Assembly (NCBI RefSeq): GCF_025399895.1
Contig: NZ_JAODUA010000003.1
Location: 1-64,000 of the forward strand
Source of the DNA: Streptomyces sp. ASQP_92
GTDB lineage: Bacteria > Actinomycetota > Actinomycetes > Streptomycetales > Streptomycetaceae
Length of the DNA: 64,000 nucleotides
Direction of reading: 5' to 3'
Numbering within the stretch: the first letter of the stretch is position 1; every line of letters starts with the position of its first letter. Under the pieces are notes generated by a model that saw only the letters and a program-made list of their open reading frames with translations, was not told the DNA's origin and made no database searches. Below, piece after piece: positions 42,761 to 51,758 of the stretch. The position numbers and the translations under genes are program-made.

Positions 42761-43801
42761 TTGAAGCTCACGCGCATATCCGCGCTCGTCGCGTCCGCCG
42801 CCGTCGCGCCGGCCGTTCTGCTCGCCTCTCCGGCGTTCGCCGCCGACGCGAAGGTGCCCGCGGTCTCGGCGCCGGACGCGGGGTCCGACGCGGGGTCCAA
42901 GAACTCCGCGGATCAGGCGGCCGACGACCGGGTCGCACTCCTCCGCCTGATGGGGGCCAAGGACGCGGGGCCGTGCTTCCGGGAGGCCGGGACCAACGCG
43001 CTCGACAAGGGCGCGGCGGCGGTCCGGAAGTTCCTTGAGGTGGGCCAGTACGACGCCCGGTTCCAGGATGACCGGGTGCGCGTCGCCCAGGCCATCAGCG
43101 TCGGTGGGCCTTCGGTACGGGAGGCCGGGCGCAAGGCGCTGGACGAGGACACCCGGGAATCCGTCAAGGAGTTCCTCGAGGTGGAGCAGTTCAAGGCGCG
43201 CGCCATCGACAACCGCGTGCTCGCCAGCAGCGTCATCAACTTCGGCGGGCCGAGCGTGAAGGCGGCCGGGATCAAGGCGCTGAAGGGTACGCCCGGGGAC
43301 GTCCAGGCCTTCCTCGACAAGGGCCAGTTCGAGGCCCGCGCCATCGACAACCGGGTGCTGGCCACGGCGATCCTCGGCAAGGGCGGGCCCGCGGTGAAGG
43401 CGGCCGCGAAGAAGGCGCTGCTCGGTACGCCCGCGGACGTGCAGGCGTTCCTCGACAAGGGGCAGTTCGAGGCGCGCAAGAAGGATGAGGCGGACGCGGC
43501 GGCGGTTGCGGCGGCCGCGAAGGACAAGGGTGCGTCCAAGGGCGCGGGCAAGGGGCAGAAGGGCGGCGGGGGTTCGGCTCCGGCCGGGGGCTCCTCGGGC
43601 ACGGGCACGGCCGTTGTCGACCAGGGCGGTAAGTCGGCGGCCTCTGCCCCCAACGCCCCGGTTCCCGCCTCCGCCGGCAGCAGCTCTCTCGCCTCTACGG
43701 GTGCGGGGGCGGGGTTGCCGTGGGCTGTGGGCGGTGCGGGGGTTGCTCTCGCGGGGGGTGCGGGGTTGGTTGTCGTTGCGCGTCGGCGGCGTTCGGCGTA
43801 G
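42761..43801 (+). CDS. ALF-repeat surface protein with LASTG sortase signal
   Basis: A 346-residue secreted protein. A signal peptide of about 27 residues ends at SPAFA-A. Four repeats of about 45 residues follow, each with the pattern DNRVLA..I..GGP.VK.AA.KAL.GT..DV..FL..GQFEAR, matching ALF repeats seen in actinomycete surface and toxin-immunity proteins. A Lys/Gly linker leads to LASTG at residues 310-314, a hydrophobic helix and a RRRR tail, the signal for class E sortase in Streptomyces. TTG at 42761 is chosen because GGGGAAA lies about six bases upstream; ATG at 42740 is an alternative. Confidence 0.85.
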   Translation: MKLTRISALVASAAVAPAVLLASPAFAADAKVPAVSAPDAGSDAGSKNSADQAADDRVALLRLMGAKDAGPCFREAGTNALDKGAAAVRKFLEVGQYDARFQDDRVRVAQAISVGGPSVREAGRKALDEDTRESVKEFLEVEQFKARAIDNRVLASSVINFGGPSVKAAGIKALKGTPGDVQAFLDKGQFEARAIDNRVLATAILGKGGPAVKAAAKKALLGTPADVQAFLDKGQFEARKKDEADAAAVAAAAKDKGASKGAGKGQKGGGGSAPAGGSSGTGTAVVDQGGKSAASAPNAPVPASAGSSSLASTGAGAGLPWAVGGAGVALAGGAGLVVVARRRRSA

Positions 43802-43849
43802 CGGTTGGTTGGGGGGCGGGTGTTCGTGTGCGGGTGGGCCGAGGCCTTT

Positions 43850-44210
43850 CGCGCAGTTCCCCGCGCCCCCAACACTCTTGCGTCGGCGCCCCGCACGCAT
43901 GGTTTCGCGCAGTTCCCCGCGCCCCTGAATCCGCTCTCGGCTCGGGCCGCGGTCGCGTCTTGCGCAGTTCCTCGCGCCCCTGAACCCTCTTGATCCTGCG
44001 GACCGTGCCTGCTTCTCGCGCAGTTCCCCGCGCCCCTAAGAGCCCTTCGGTCTGCGGGCCGTGCGGGGCTGGTCGCGCAGTTCCTCGCGCCCCTGAACCC
44101 GCTCTCGGTTGCGGACCGCGGTCGCCTCTCGCGCAGTTCCCCGCGCCCCCAAAAAACCCTCGGTCGGCTGCGGACCGTGGCCGCTTCTCGCGCAGTTCCT
44201 CGCGCCCCTG
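43850..44210. repeat. Seven copies of the CGCGCAGTTCCCCGCGCCCC repeat
   Basis: Cores begin at about 43850, 43906, 43961, 44016, 44073, 44130 and 44189, a period of 55-59 bases. This is the same repeat as at 30213 and 39793 but on the opposite strand. Some copies have CTCG instead of CCCG in the middle. Spacers share GCGGACCGNGGCCGC. Confidence 0.9.
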
Positions 44211-44235
44211 GCAGGACCGGTGCGGGCCCGCATCG

Positions 44236-44460
44236 GGCAACCTCAGCCCGTCCGGCGTTTGAGGACGAGCGCCCTTGAGGCGCGAACGGGGTCTGGGGCG
44301 GAGCCCCAGGAGGGGCGGAACCATCCAACCCCGCTGCACGGCCGGGTGGGTGGGCAAGGGTGCTCGGGGGCTGGGGCGGAGCCCCAGGAAGGGCGGAACC
44401 AATCAACCCGCTGCACGGGCGAAGGGGCCTCGGGGGCTGGGGCGGAGCCCCAGGGGGTTG
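44236..44460. repeat. GGGGCGGAGCCCC repeat block, inverted relative to 30 kb
   Basis: Three copies of CTGGGGCGGAGCCCCAGG, each able to form a hairpin, are preceded by CTCAGCCCGTCCGGCG and GAGGACGAGCGCCCTT. These are reverse complements of the elements at 29995-30190, in reversed order. Together with the array at 43850 they form an inverted copy of the composite block at 30 kb. Confidence 0.85.
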
Positions 44461-44464
44461 GGGG

Positions 44465-44971
44465 TCACCCGGTCGGGGTGGTTCGACGGGACAGGCGTTC
44501 CGCCGCCGTGCGGCCCCGCCGAGCCAACGGCACAACCCCCGTCGCCGCCGCAAGCCCGAACGGCGGCATGTCCGCATAGATGGACTCGTAGGACCCCTCG
44601 GGAACGATGTACGTCTCGTGCCACAGACCCACGTGCCCCCGCACCTTCCCCTGCCGCTCCTTGCGGTTGAGGATCGCCCAGGCCCGGTGGTGGAACATCT
44701 GCGGCGAGTGCGCGTAGGAGTACAGCTTCTCCTTGGACTCCCAGTACTGGACCACGTAGTACGTACGCGGCGACGCGGTCAGCAGCACGTGGCCGAGCAG
44801 ACCCCGGCTCCGGTCCCGCTTCAGCTCGGCCAGCATGCGGAGCATCGCGAGGCCCACCGGGGCCCACTGGTGCACGGCCCAGAAGTGGTTGACGCGCATC
44901 CCGATCAGGAGCACCACCACATCGCCCTCGGCCGCGGCGGTCGTACGGTTCGGCTTCGGTCCGGTGAACAT
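44465..44971 (-). CDS. DUF4188 (monooxygenase-like) protein
   Basis: A 168-residue protein with the DUF4188 layout: VVLLIGMRVNHFWAVHQWAPV near the start, YYVVQYWESKEKLYSYAHSP, then HHRAWAILN and GHVGLWHETYIV. The fold is probably an alpha-beta barrel of the dimeric monooxygenase type, possibly heme-binding given the conserved His residues. It has a GGAGG ribosome site and is divergent from a MerR gene, with two identical-type inverted repeats between, so it is likely controlled by that regulator. Confidence 0.82.
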   Translation of the reverse strand: MFTGPKPNRTTAAAEGDVVVLLIGMRVNHFWAVHQWAPVGLAMLRMLAELKRDRSRGLLGHVLLTASPRTYYVVQYWESKEKLYSYAHSPQMFHHRAWAILNRKERQGKVRGHVGLWHETYIVPEGSYESIYADMPPFGLAAATGVVPLARRGRTAAERLSRRTTPTG

Positions 44972-45004
44972 CGCGTCGCCTCCATAGCCCTCAAGTACCG
45001 TCTT

Positions 45005-45052
45005 GGATAAGGAAGTTATCCCCTACCGGTACCTTGGATAATGACGTTATCC
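45005..45052. promoter_or_regulatory. Twin inverted repeats between DUF4188 and MerR genes
   Basis: GGATAA-GGAAG-TTATCC at 45005-45021 and GGATAA-TGACG-TTATCC at 45036-45052, both perfect 6-5-6 repeats, start 31 bases apart, about three helical turns. They lie in the 98-base divergent gap and probably bind the MerR protein. Confidence 0.82.
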
Positions 45053-45069
45053 GAAGGAGGGCGCAAGGG

Positions 45070-45711
45070 ATGCGGCTGGCCGAGTTGAGTGAGCGGAGCG
45101 GGGTCTCCGCGGCGATGATCAAGTACTACCTGCGGCAGGGGATGCTCGCCCCGGGGCGCAAGGTCGGCGCGACCACCGCCGACTACGACGAGAGCCATGT
45201 GCGCCGGCTCCGCCTCGTGCGGGCCCTCATCGAGGTCGGGGGGCTCACCGTCGCCACGGCCAAGGAGGTCATCGGGTACGTCGACGACGACTCGCTCGAC
45301 CGCACCATCCGTCTCGGCGCCGCCCTGTGGGCCCTGCCGCACGGGCCCGACCCCGATGACGGCGACGCGTCCGTGGCCGCGGCCCGCGTCGAGGTGGGCC
45401 GGCTCCTCGATGCGCTGGGCTGGACGACCGCCCGCGAGCTCGGTGAACTCTCCCCGGATCACCGGGCGTTGATCACCGCTGTGGCCACGCTGCACCGGCT
45501 CGGTTACGCCTGGGACGCCGAGTTGATGGCCCCGTACGCCGAACTCATGCACCGGGCGGCCGTCCGCGACCTGGACTTCGTCGAGACCCACCCCTCCGAG
45601 GAGGAGAAGGTCGAGGTCGCCGTCGCCGCCACCGTTCTCTTCGACCCCGTCCTGCGGGCCCTCCACCGCCTCGCCCAGCAGGAGGAGTCCGCCCGCCGGT
45701 ATGGGTTGTAG
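45070..45711 (+). CDS. MerR-family transcriptional regulator
   Basis: A 213-residue regulator. The winged-helix domain reads RLAELSERSGVSAAMIKYYLRQGMLAPGRK as family pattern over residues 2-31, and ESHVRRLRLVRALIEVGGL continues it. The C-terminal part is a helical effector domain without a metal-binding Cys pattern, so it more likely senses an organic compound. GGAGGG precedes the ATG. The twin inverted repeats just upstream point to autoregulation and control of the divergent DUF4188 gene. Confidence 0.88.
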   Translation: MRLAELSERSGVSAAMIKYYLRQGMLAPGRKVGATTADYDESHVRRLRLVRALIEVGGLTVATAKEVIGYVDDDSLDRTIRLGAALWALPHGPDPDDGDASVAAARVEVGRLLDALGWTTARELGELSPDHRALITAVATLHRLGYAWDAELMAPYAELMHRAAVRDLDFVETHPSEEEKVEVAVAATVLFDPVLRALHRLAQQEESARRYGL

Positions 45712-45770
45712 AGGGCCCGAGGGCGAGCTTTCCCTTCCGCCCGCCCGCGCCCCGAATAGGCGCGCCAGAG

Positions 45771-46922
45771 CTAGCAGTTGGGGTGAGGTGCCGTACCCGC
45801 GAAGCGCTCGGCCAGCCAGTTCGCGGCCGGGACTCCGCCCGCCGTCACCCCGCCGATGTGGCCGAGCAGCGGCAGCGCGTGCCACTCCACGTTCGTGCCC
45901 TGGGCGCACCAGTCCGAGCGCAGCTGTTGGCCCACCGCGTACGGGATCAGTTCGTCGATCGTGCCGTGGTAGAGGTATACCGGCGCGTCCGGGCGGTGCG
46001 TGCCGAGCCTCGATTCGGCGAGCCGGGCCTGCCAGTCGGGCTGTTGCAGCGGGTTCTTCACGGTCAGGTCGGTGATGTGCTTGAACGAGCCCACCGTCGT
46101 GTCGATCGCCACGCAGTTGGTCCTGAAGTAGCCGACCAGCGCCTTGCCCGCCGTGTTCAGGTACGTGTCCAGCTTCAGCTCGGGGAAGGCCGCGTTCTGG
46201 CCCGCGGCGGCCATGAAGATGAGGCCGGAACCCAGGCCGCCGTCGTTGGAGGAGGCGACCTTCATCAGGTCGGCCGGGACGCCGCCGGTCGCGGTGCCCT
46301 TCACCCTCAGATCGGGGGCGTACGTGTCGTGCAGCTCGGCCGCCCAGCTCGCGGCCTGGCCGCCCTGTGAGTAACCCATGATTCCCACGGGCGAGTTGGC
46401 GTCGACGCCGGGGATGCCGAGGCGCTCGGCGGCGCGGGCCGCGTCCAGGACGGCGGTGCCCTCGGCCCGGCCGACCGTGTAGGTGTGCTCGCCGGGCGTG
46501 CCGAGCCCCTCGTAGTCGGTGACCGCGACCGCCCAGCCCTTCTGGACGACCTGGTTGATCAGGGTGGCCTCGACGGCCGTGCCGTACGGGAAGTTGGCGC
46601 TGGGCGCGCACGAGTCGTCGAGCCCGACCGTGCCGACCGCGTACGTCACGACCGGGCGCGGGCCGGTGCGGCTGTCGTTGGGCACGATGACCGTGCCGGA
46701 GACGACGTTCGGGCCGCCCTTCGCGGTGGTGGAGCGGTAGGTGATGTGCCAGGCCTTGGTGTTGGTCCACTGGCCGGGCAGCGGATGGAACTCGGTGGGG
46801 GACTGGGTGACGATGTCACCCGGCGAGGCGGTCGCCGTGTCATCGGCGAACGCGGTGGGGGTGGCTGCCGACAGGAGGAGTGCGGCGGTGATGACACCGG
46901 CCACTCTGGTACGGACGTGCAT
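45771..46922 (-). CDS. Secretory lipase-family alpha/beta hydrolase
   Basis: A 383-residue exported protein: a signal peptide ends near TAFA (residue 26). The catalytic domain belongs to the secretory lipase (LIP) family, with WHITYRSTTAKGGPNVVSGTV-like strands, the nucleophile Ser in GIMGYSQGGQA, the Asp in the YHGTIDELIPY segment and the His in LPLLGHIGG. It should cleave lipid or ester substrates outside the cell. A disulfide is likely between Cys residues near 105 and 235. GGGAGAG precedes the ATG. Confidence 0.88.
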   Translation of the reverse strand: MHVRTRVAGVITAALLLSAATPTAFADDTATASPGDIVTQSPTEFHPLPGQWTNTKAWHITYRSTTAKGGPNVVSGTVIVPNDSRTGPRPVVTYAVGTVGLDDSCAPSANFPYGTAVEATLINQVVQKGWAVAVTDYEGLGTPGEHTYTVGRAEGTAVLDAARAAERLGIPGVDANSPVGIMGYSQGGQAASWAAELHDTYAPDLRVKGTATGGVPADLMKVASSNDGGLGSGLIFMAAAGQNAAFPELKLDTYLNTAGKALVGYFRTNCVAIDTTVGSFKHITDLTVKNPLQQPDWQARLAESRLGTHRPDAPVYLYHGTIDELIPYAVGQQLRSDWCAQGTNVEWHALPLLGHIGGVTAGGVPAANWLAERFAGTAPHPNC

Positions 46923-47096
46923 GCGGCTCTCCCAACGGTCCTATGGGGCGCGGGCAGTTGAGGAGAAGGTAGTGACTGGCCGGTAGGTACGGAGCTGACC
47001 GTACCGCTCACCTTCACTGACCAAGGCCGACAGCGGCGCCGCGCCCCCTCTCGGCCGGGTCGGCCCCCGTACGGGCCCAGCCGGTACACCCCCCGC

Positions 47097-48104
47097 TCAC
47101 CGCCCCAGCCGGTACGCCCCCGGCGTCGTGCCCGTCCAGCGGCGGAAGGCCCGGTGGAAGCTGGTGTCCTCCGAGAAGCCGAGGCGGGCCGCGATCTCCG
47201 CGATCGGTTCGCCGCCCTCGGCGAGCCCCGCGATCGCCGCGTCCCGCCGTACCGCGTCCTTGAGCTGCTGGAACGAGGTGCCCTCCTGGGCCAGGCGGCG
47301 CCGCAGGGTGGCCGGGGACATGGCGAGGCGGGCCGCCGTCTCCTCCAGGGTGGGCAGCCGGGGCGAGGCGCGCAGGGCACCCGCGAGCGCCCGGCCCACC
47401 TGCTCGCCGACCGTAGTCCCGTACGCGTGCCGGCTGAGCAGCTCGAAGGGGGAGCGGCGCAGCATCTGAGCGAGCGCGGCCTCGTCGCGTACGAGCGGAG
47501 CGGTCAGCCAGCGCACGTCGAACACCGCCTCCGTGCGGGCGCCCCCGAACCGGACCGGGCAGCCGAACAGCGTCTCGTACTCGTCCCGGTGCGGGGGCGG
47601 TGGATAGCCGAAGGCGGCCCGGGTCAGCGGGATGCGGCGCCCCACCAGCCAACTGCACAGCCGGTGCCAGATGATGACGAGGCACTCCGTCAGGAACCGG
47701 TCCTCGTCGTGGCCCCCGAGGTCGCCGCGCACCGCGAACACCGCCTCGGACCCGGTCACTTCGAGGCTGAGGTCGGGGCCGTCGGCGAACAGCCCGTAGA
47801 AGGCGGTGCCGCGCCGCATCGCCGCGCCGAGGTCGCGGCAGCCGAGCACGGCGTAACACATCATCGCGAAGGTGCCCGGGCGGCTGGGGGCGCCGCCGAG
47901 GCCGAGGAACTCGTCGCCGGTCGCCCGGTACAGGGCGCGGAAGAGGTGGGCGAACTGGACCGGGGTGACCCGCGCCCGGTCGTCGCCGAGCAGCAGCGGG
48001 GGAATGCCGGACGCCTGGAGCAGCGGCACGGTGTCGATGCCGCGCCGCCCGGCGCCGCGCAGCACGGCCCTCACATGGTGCACCGTGATCGTCGGCTTCG
48101 CCAT
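47097..48104 (-). CDS. AraC-family transcriptional regulator
   Basis: A 335-residue regulator with an arabinose-binding-like N-terminal domain (PLLQASGIPPLLLGDDRARV, then FAHLFRALYRATGDEFLGL), as in OruR/ArgR-type AraC proteins. Two C-terminal helix-turn-helix units follow: AARLAMSPATLRRRLAQEGTS and IAARLGFSEDTSFHRAFRRW, with the TGTTPGAYR ending. TACGGT ends eight bases before the ATG and no ribosome site is seen. It is divergent from an acyl-CoA ligase gene it could control. Confidence 0.88.
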   Translation of the reverse strand: MAKPTITVHHVRAVLRGAGRRGIDTVPLLQASGIPPLLLGDDRARVTPVQFAHLFRALYRATGDEFLGLGGAPSRPGTFAMMCYAVLGCRDLGAAMRRGTAFYGLFADGPDLSLEVTGSEAVFAVRGDLGGHDEDRFLTECLVIIWHRLCSWLVGRRIPLTRAAFGYPPPPHRDEYETLFGCPVRFGGARTEAVFDVRWLTAPLVRDEAALAQMLRRSPFELLSRHAYGTTVGEQVGRALAGALRASPRLPTLEETAARLAMSPATLRRRLAQEGTSFQQLKDAVRRDAAIAGLAEGGEPIAEIAARLGFSEDTSFHRAFRRWTGTTPGAYRLGR

Positions 48105-48344
48105 GGTCAACGACCGTAGCCGGGTTGAGCGTTGAGGTCAGCCGACTTGAGCTTCGAGGTCAGCCAGGGGGCGCGGTTTTCCGTCAGGCGGCGCGGTCCA
48201 GAGGGCGTGCGGTGCCGCTGAGGAGGGCCCGGGGTGCCGAGCGAGAACCGGCCTTCGCGCCTTCGTGCGCCTGAGCGCAGAAGTCAGCCGGCCTGACGCT
48301 TCCCGCCATCCCGCGCGGGGCGCGCCCGTACCTACCGTCGGGTC

Positions 48345-50072
48345 ATGACCCCCCAGAGCCCGCACCAGGACCCGCCCCCGCGCCCTCGGACGCTCGCCGT
48401 GTTCACCGAATGGGCGGCCGGGCGCCACCCCGACCGGCCGGCCCTGCGGTTCCGGGACGCGCGAGGGGAGTGGGTGACGGTCACCTACGCCGAACTGCGC
48501 GAGACCGTACGGGACACCGCGCGCGGCCTCATCGCGCTCGGTGTCGAGGCCGGCGACCGGGTGGCGATCCTCGCCGAGACCCGCCCCGAGTGGACGTACG
48601 CGCACTTCGCCTGTCTCGCGGTGGGCGCGGTGGTCGTGCCGGTGTATCCGACGGCGGGCGACGAGGAGGCCCTGTGGGTACTGGCCGACTCCGCCGCCAA
48701 GGCGGCGATCTGCGAGGGCCCCGAGGAGGCGGCCCGGGTGGAGGGGCTGCGCGGGAAGCTCCCCGCGCTCGCCCACGTCCTCGTGATGGCGGGGCCCGAG
48801 GGGGCGGGGCTGCCGGACGGGTCCGCCGTCCCGCTCGACGAGCTGCTCGCCCGGGCCGAGTCGGTGCGGCCCGACGACGACGCCGAGCTCGTCTACACCT
48901 CCGGGACCACCGGCCCGCCCAAGGGCTGCCGGCTCACCCACGGGAACATGGGCGCCGTCCAGGACGCCACGCTGCACCTCATCGAGGGCGGCGAGGGAGA
49001 CCGCACCTACCTGTATCTGCCGCTCGCGCACCTGCTCGCCCAGCTCATCCAGTTCTCGACGCTGCTGTACGGGGGCGAGCTCTGCTACTTCGGCGGCCGG
49101 ATCGAGGACGTCGTGGGCGAACTCGCCGAGGCCCGGCCGACCCATCTGCCGTCCGTACCGAGGCTGTTCGAGAAGGTCTACTCCGTGGTGCGCTCGCTCG
49201 CCGAGGCCGAGGAGGGCGGCGGCGAGCGCTTCGACGAGGCGGTCGCGGTCGGTGTCCTGGCGGCCGACGGCCTGCTCCCGCCGGAGCGACGCGAGGCGTA
49301 CGAGGCCGCCGACGAGTCCCTGTTCGGCCTGGTCAGAGCGGCCTTCGGCGGACGCCTGCGATGGGCCCTGACCGGTGGCGCCCCGATCGACCCCGCCGTC
49401 CTGGACTTTCTGCGGGCCTGCGGGATCCAGGTCTTCGAGGGGTACGGGATGACCGAGTCGGCGGGGGTGATCTCGCTCAACCACCCGGGGGCGGTGCGGT
49501 ACGGGACGGTCGGGCGGCCGGTCGCGGGGTGCGAGGTGCGGATCGCGGACGACGGGGAGGTGCTCGCCCGGGGGCCGATGATCTTCCCGGGCTATCACGC
49601 CAACGCGCTCGGCACGGCCGAGGCCCTGGACGCGGAGGGCTGGCTGCACACCGGCGATCTGGGCGCGCTGGACGCGGACGGCTACCTCACGATCACCGGC
49701 CGCAAGAAGGACCTGATCATCACGTCCGCCGGCAAGAACCTGACACCCTCGCACGTGGAGCTGGCCATCGAGCGGTCCCGGTTCGTGTCGCACGCGGTGA
49801 TGGTGGGCGACCGGCGCCCGTACCCGGTGGCGCTGATCACGGTCGACGCGCAGGAGGTCGCCGGGCGGGACGCGGCGGAGGTCCGCGCGCTGGTCCAGGA
49901 GGCGGTCGACACGGCCAACGCCCAGGTGTCCAGGCCTGCCAGGATCCGGGACTTCACGGTCCTGCCGCGGGACTTCACCGTGGAGGGCGGCGAACTGACC
50001 CCCACCCTCAAGGTGCGCCGCAAGGCGGTGGCGGAGCGGTACGCGGCCGAGATCGAGGCGCTCTACGGCTGA
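48345..50072 (+). CDS. AMP-dependent acyl-CoA synthetase/ligase
   Basis: A 575-residue adenylate-forming enzyme. The ATP-binding motif is YTSGTTGPPKG, the FEGYGMTES motif follows near residue 365, then HTGDLGALDADGY and TGRKKDLIITSAGKN. The long middle, with a kinked SVPRLFEKVYS segment, suits long-chain acyl-CoA ligases of the FadD15 type. The catalytic Lys near the C-terminus is in the GGELTPTLKVRRK region. TACCGT ends six bases before the ATG, with no ribosome site, so it is probably leaderless. Confidence 0.9.
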   Translation: MTPQSPHQDPPPRPRTLAVFTEWAAGRHPDRPALRFRDARGEWVTVTYAELRETVRDTARGLIALGVEAGDRVAILAETRPEWTYAHFACLAVGAVVVPVYPTAGDEEALWVLADSAAKAAICEGPEEAARVEGLRGKLPALAHVLVMAGPEGAGLPDGSAVPLDELLARAESVRPDDDAELVYTSGTTGPPKGCRLTHGNMGAVQDATLHLIEGGEGDRTYLYLPLAHLLAQLIQFSTLLYGGELCYFGGRIEDVVGELAEARPTHLPSVPRLFEKVYSVVRSLAEAEEGGGERFDEAVAVGVLAADGLLPPERREAYEAADESLFGLVRAAFGGRLRWALTGGAPIDPAVLDFLRACGIQVFEGYGMTESAGVISLNHPGAVRYGTVGRPVAGCEVRIADDGEVLARGPMIFPGYHANALGTAEALDAEGWLHTGDLGALDADGYLTITGRKKDLIITSAGKNLTPSHVELAIERSRFVSHAVMVGDRRPYPVALITVDAQEVAGRDAAEVRALVQEAVDTANAQVSRPARIRDFTVLPRDFTVEGGELTPTLKVRRKAVAERYAAEIEALYG

Positions 50073-50175
50073 GAGCCCGCGGCCCTCAGGGAAGGCTCCG
50101 GCAAGTCTCCGATGGGCCTCTGGTGGACCTCGGGTGGGCCTCTGGTGGGCCTCTGGTGAGGAACGCCAAAAGGCA

Positions 50176-50204
50176 GGAGCCCCGGTCCGGCAGGACGGGG
50201 CTCC
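50176..50204. terminator. Bidirectional hairpin between acyl-CoA ligase and cold-shock genes
   Basis: Nine-base stem GGAGCCCCG / CGGGGCTCC with a 11-base loop, between two convergent genes. A few 11-base TGGGCCTCTGG repeats lie just before it (50109-50160). Confidence 0.6.
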
Positions 50205-50243
50205 TTGGGTACTGCTGTGTCAGCGATCGGCCAACCCGGGCAC

Positions 50244-50447
50244 TTAGGCCGGGGTGACGTTCTCCGCCTGCGGGCCCTTGGGGCCCTGGGTGACGTCGAA
50301 GTTCACGACCTGGTTCTCCTCCAGGGAGCGGAAACCAGACGCGTTGATCGCGGAGTAGTGGACGAAGACATCCGGGCCGCCGCCGTCCTGGGCGATGAAG
50401 CCGAAGCCCTTTTCAGCGTTGAACCACTTAACGGTTCCGGTAGCCAT
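50244..50447 (-). CDS. Cold-shock domain protein (CspA family)
   Basis: A 67-residue single-domain RNA/DNA-binding protein. It has both RNA-binding motifs, KGFGFI and VFVHY, after the [12 protein letters not shown] opening, and ends [10 protein letters not shown] as Streptomyces Csp proteins do. It prevents secondary structure in RNA. The ribosome site AAGGAGGG is very strong, six bases before the ATG. The leader upstream is about 90 bases with a hairpin. Confidence 0.95.
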   Translation of the reverse strand: MATGTVKWFNAEKGFGFIAQDGGGPDVFVHYSAINASGFRSLEENQVVNFDVTQGPKGPQAENVTPA

Positions 50448-50568
50448 AAGCCCTCCTTGGGCCAAAGGGTTGCCCTGCTCCAGAACCTGCAAACAAGTCT
50501 GAAAACTACAAAAGCCTGCGGGTTACATGCTCCGCAGGCTCTGTACTGCAAGGGAAACCAAACTGCAA
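50448..50568 (-). promoter_or_regulatory. Cold-shock gene promoter and structured leader
   Basis: On the minus strand, TTGCAG (50568-50563), a 17-base spacer and TACAGA (50545-50540) form a plausible promoter. Directly after comes AGCCTGCGG / CCGCAGGCT (50513-50540) with a 10-base loop, followed by TTTTGT. The hairpin could stabilise the transcript, act as a temperature-sensitive element, or cause early termination. It is the least GC-rich stretch nearby. Confidence 0.55.
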
Positions 50569-50780
50569 CTTGCGCTGAGCGTAGCACGCAGCTCAGGTGC
50601 CGCGGTAGAGGGAAAGATCACTGCACCCGTACGTTTGACCGGGGGCTGAGCAGGTGAAGACGCACCGTTCCCAGGGGTCCCGCGAAGCGCTCCCGCGGGG
50701 TCGCCGCCGACGTCCCGCGAAGCACCCCCGAGGGGTCGCTGCCAGGGCCCGGCGCGGTCCACGGAGTGGGACGGGTCTAG

Positions 50781-51656
<876 letters not shown>

Positions 51657-51657
51657 C

Positions 51658-51681
51658 GGCCCGCTCCCCGTGGAGCGGGCC
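51658..51681. terminator. Hairpin between mqnA and the esterase gene
   Basis: Perfect 10-base stem GGCCCGCTCC / GGAGCGGGCC with a 4-base loop, starting just after the mqnA stop. Confidence 0.7.
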
Positions 51682-51758
51682 GGTTCGGCGGGAGCGGGAG
51701 GTGCCCGAGCGAGCGGACCCGGTGGCGGACAGGACCGGTTCAGGAGGACGGGACCGGT

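Noticed and set aside
43850-44210. CRISPR-like array with seven regular repeats
   Set aside because: Same reasons; spacers share long common parts and it is the inverted form of the general intergenic repeat.
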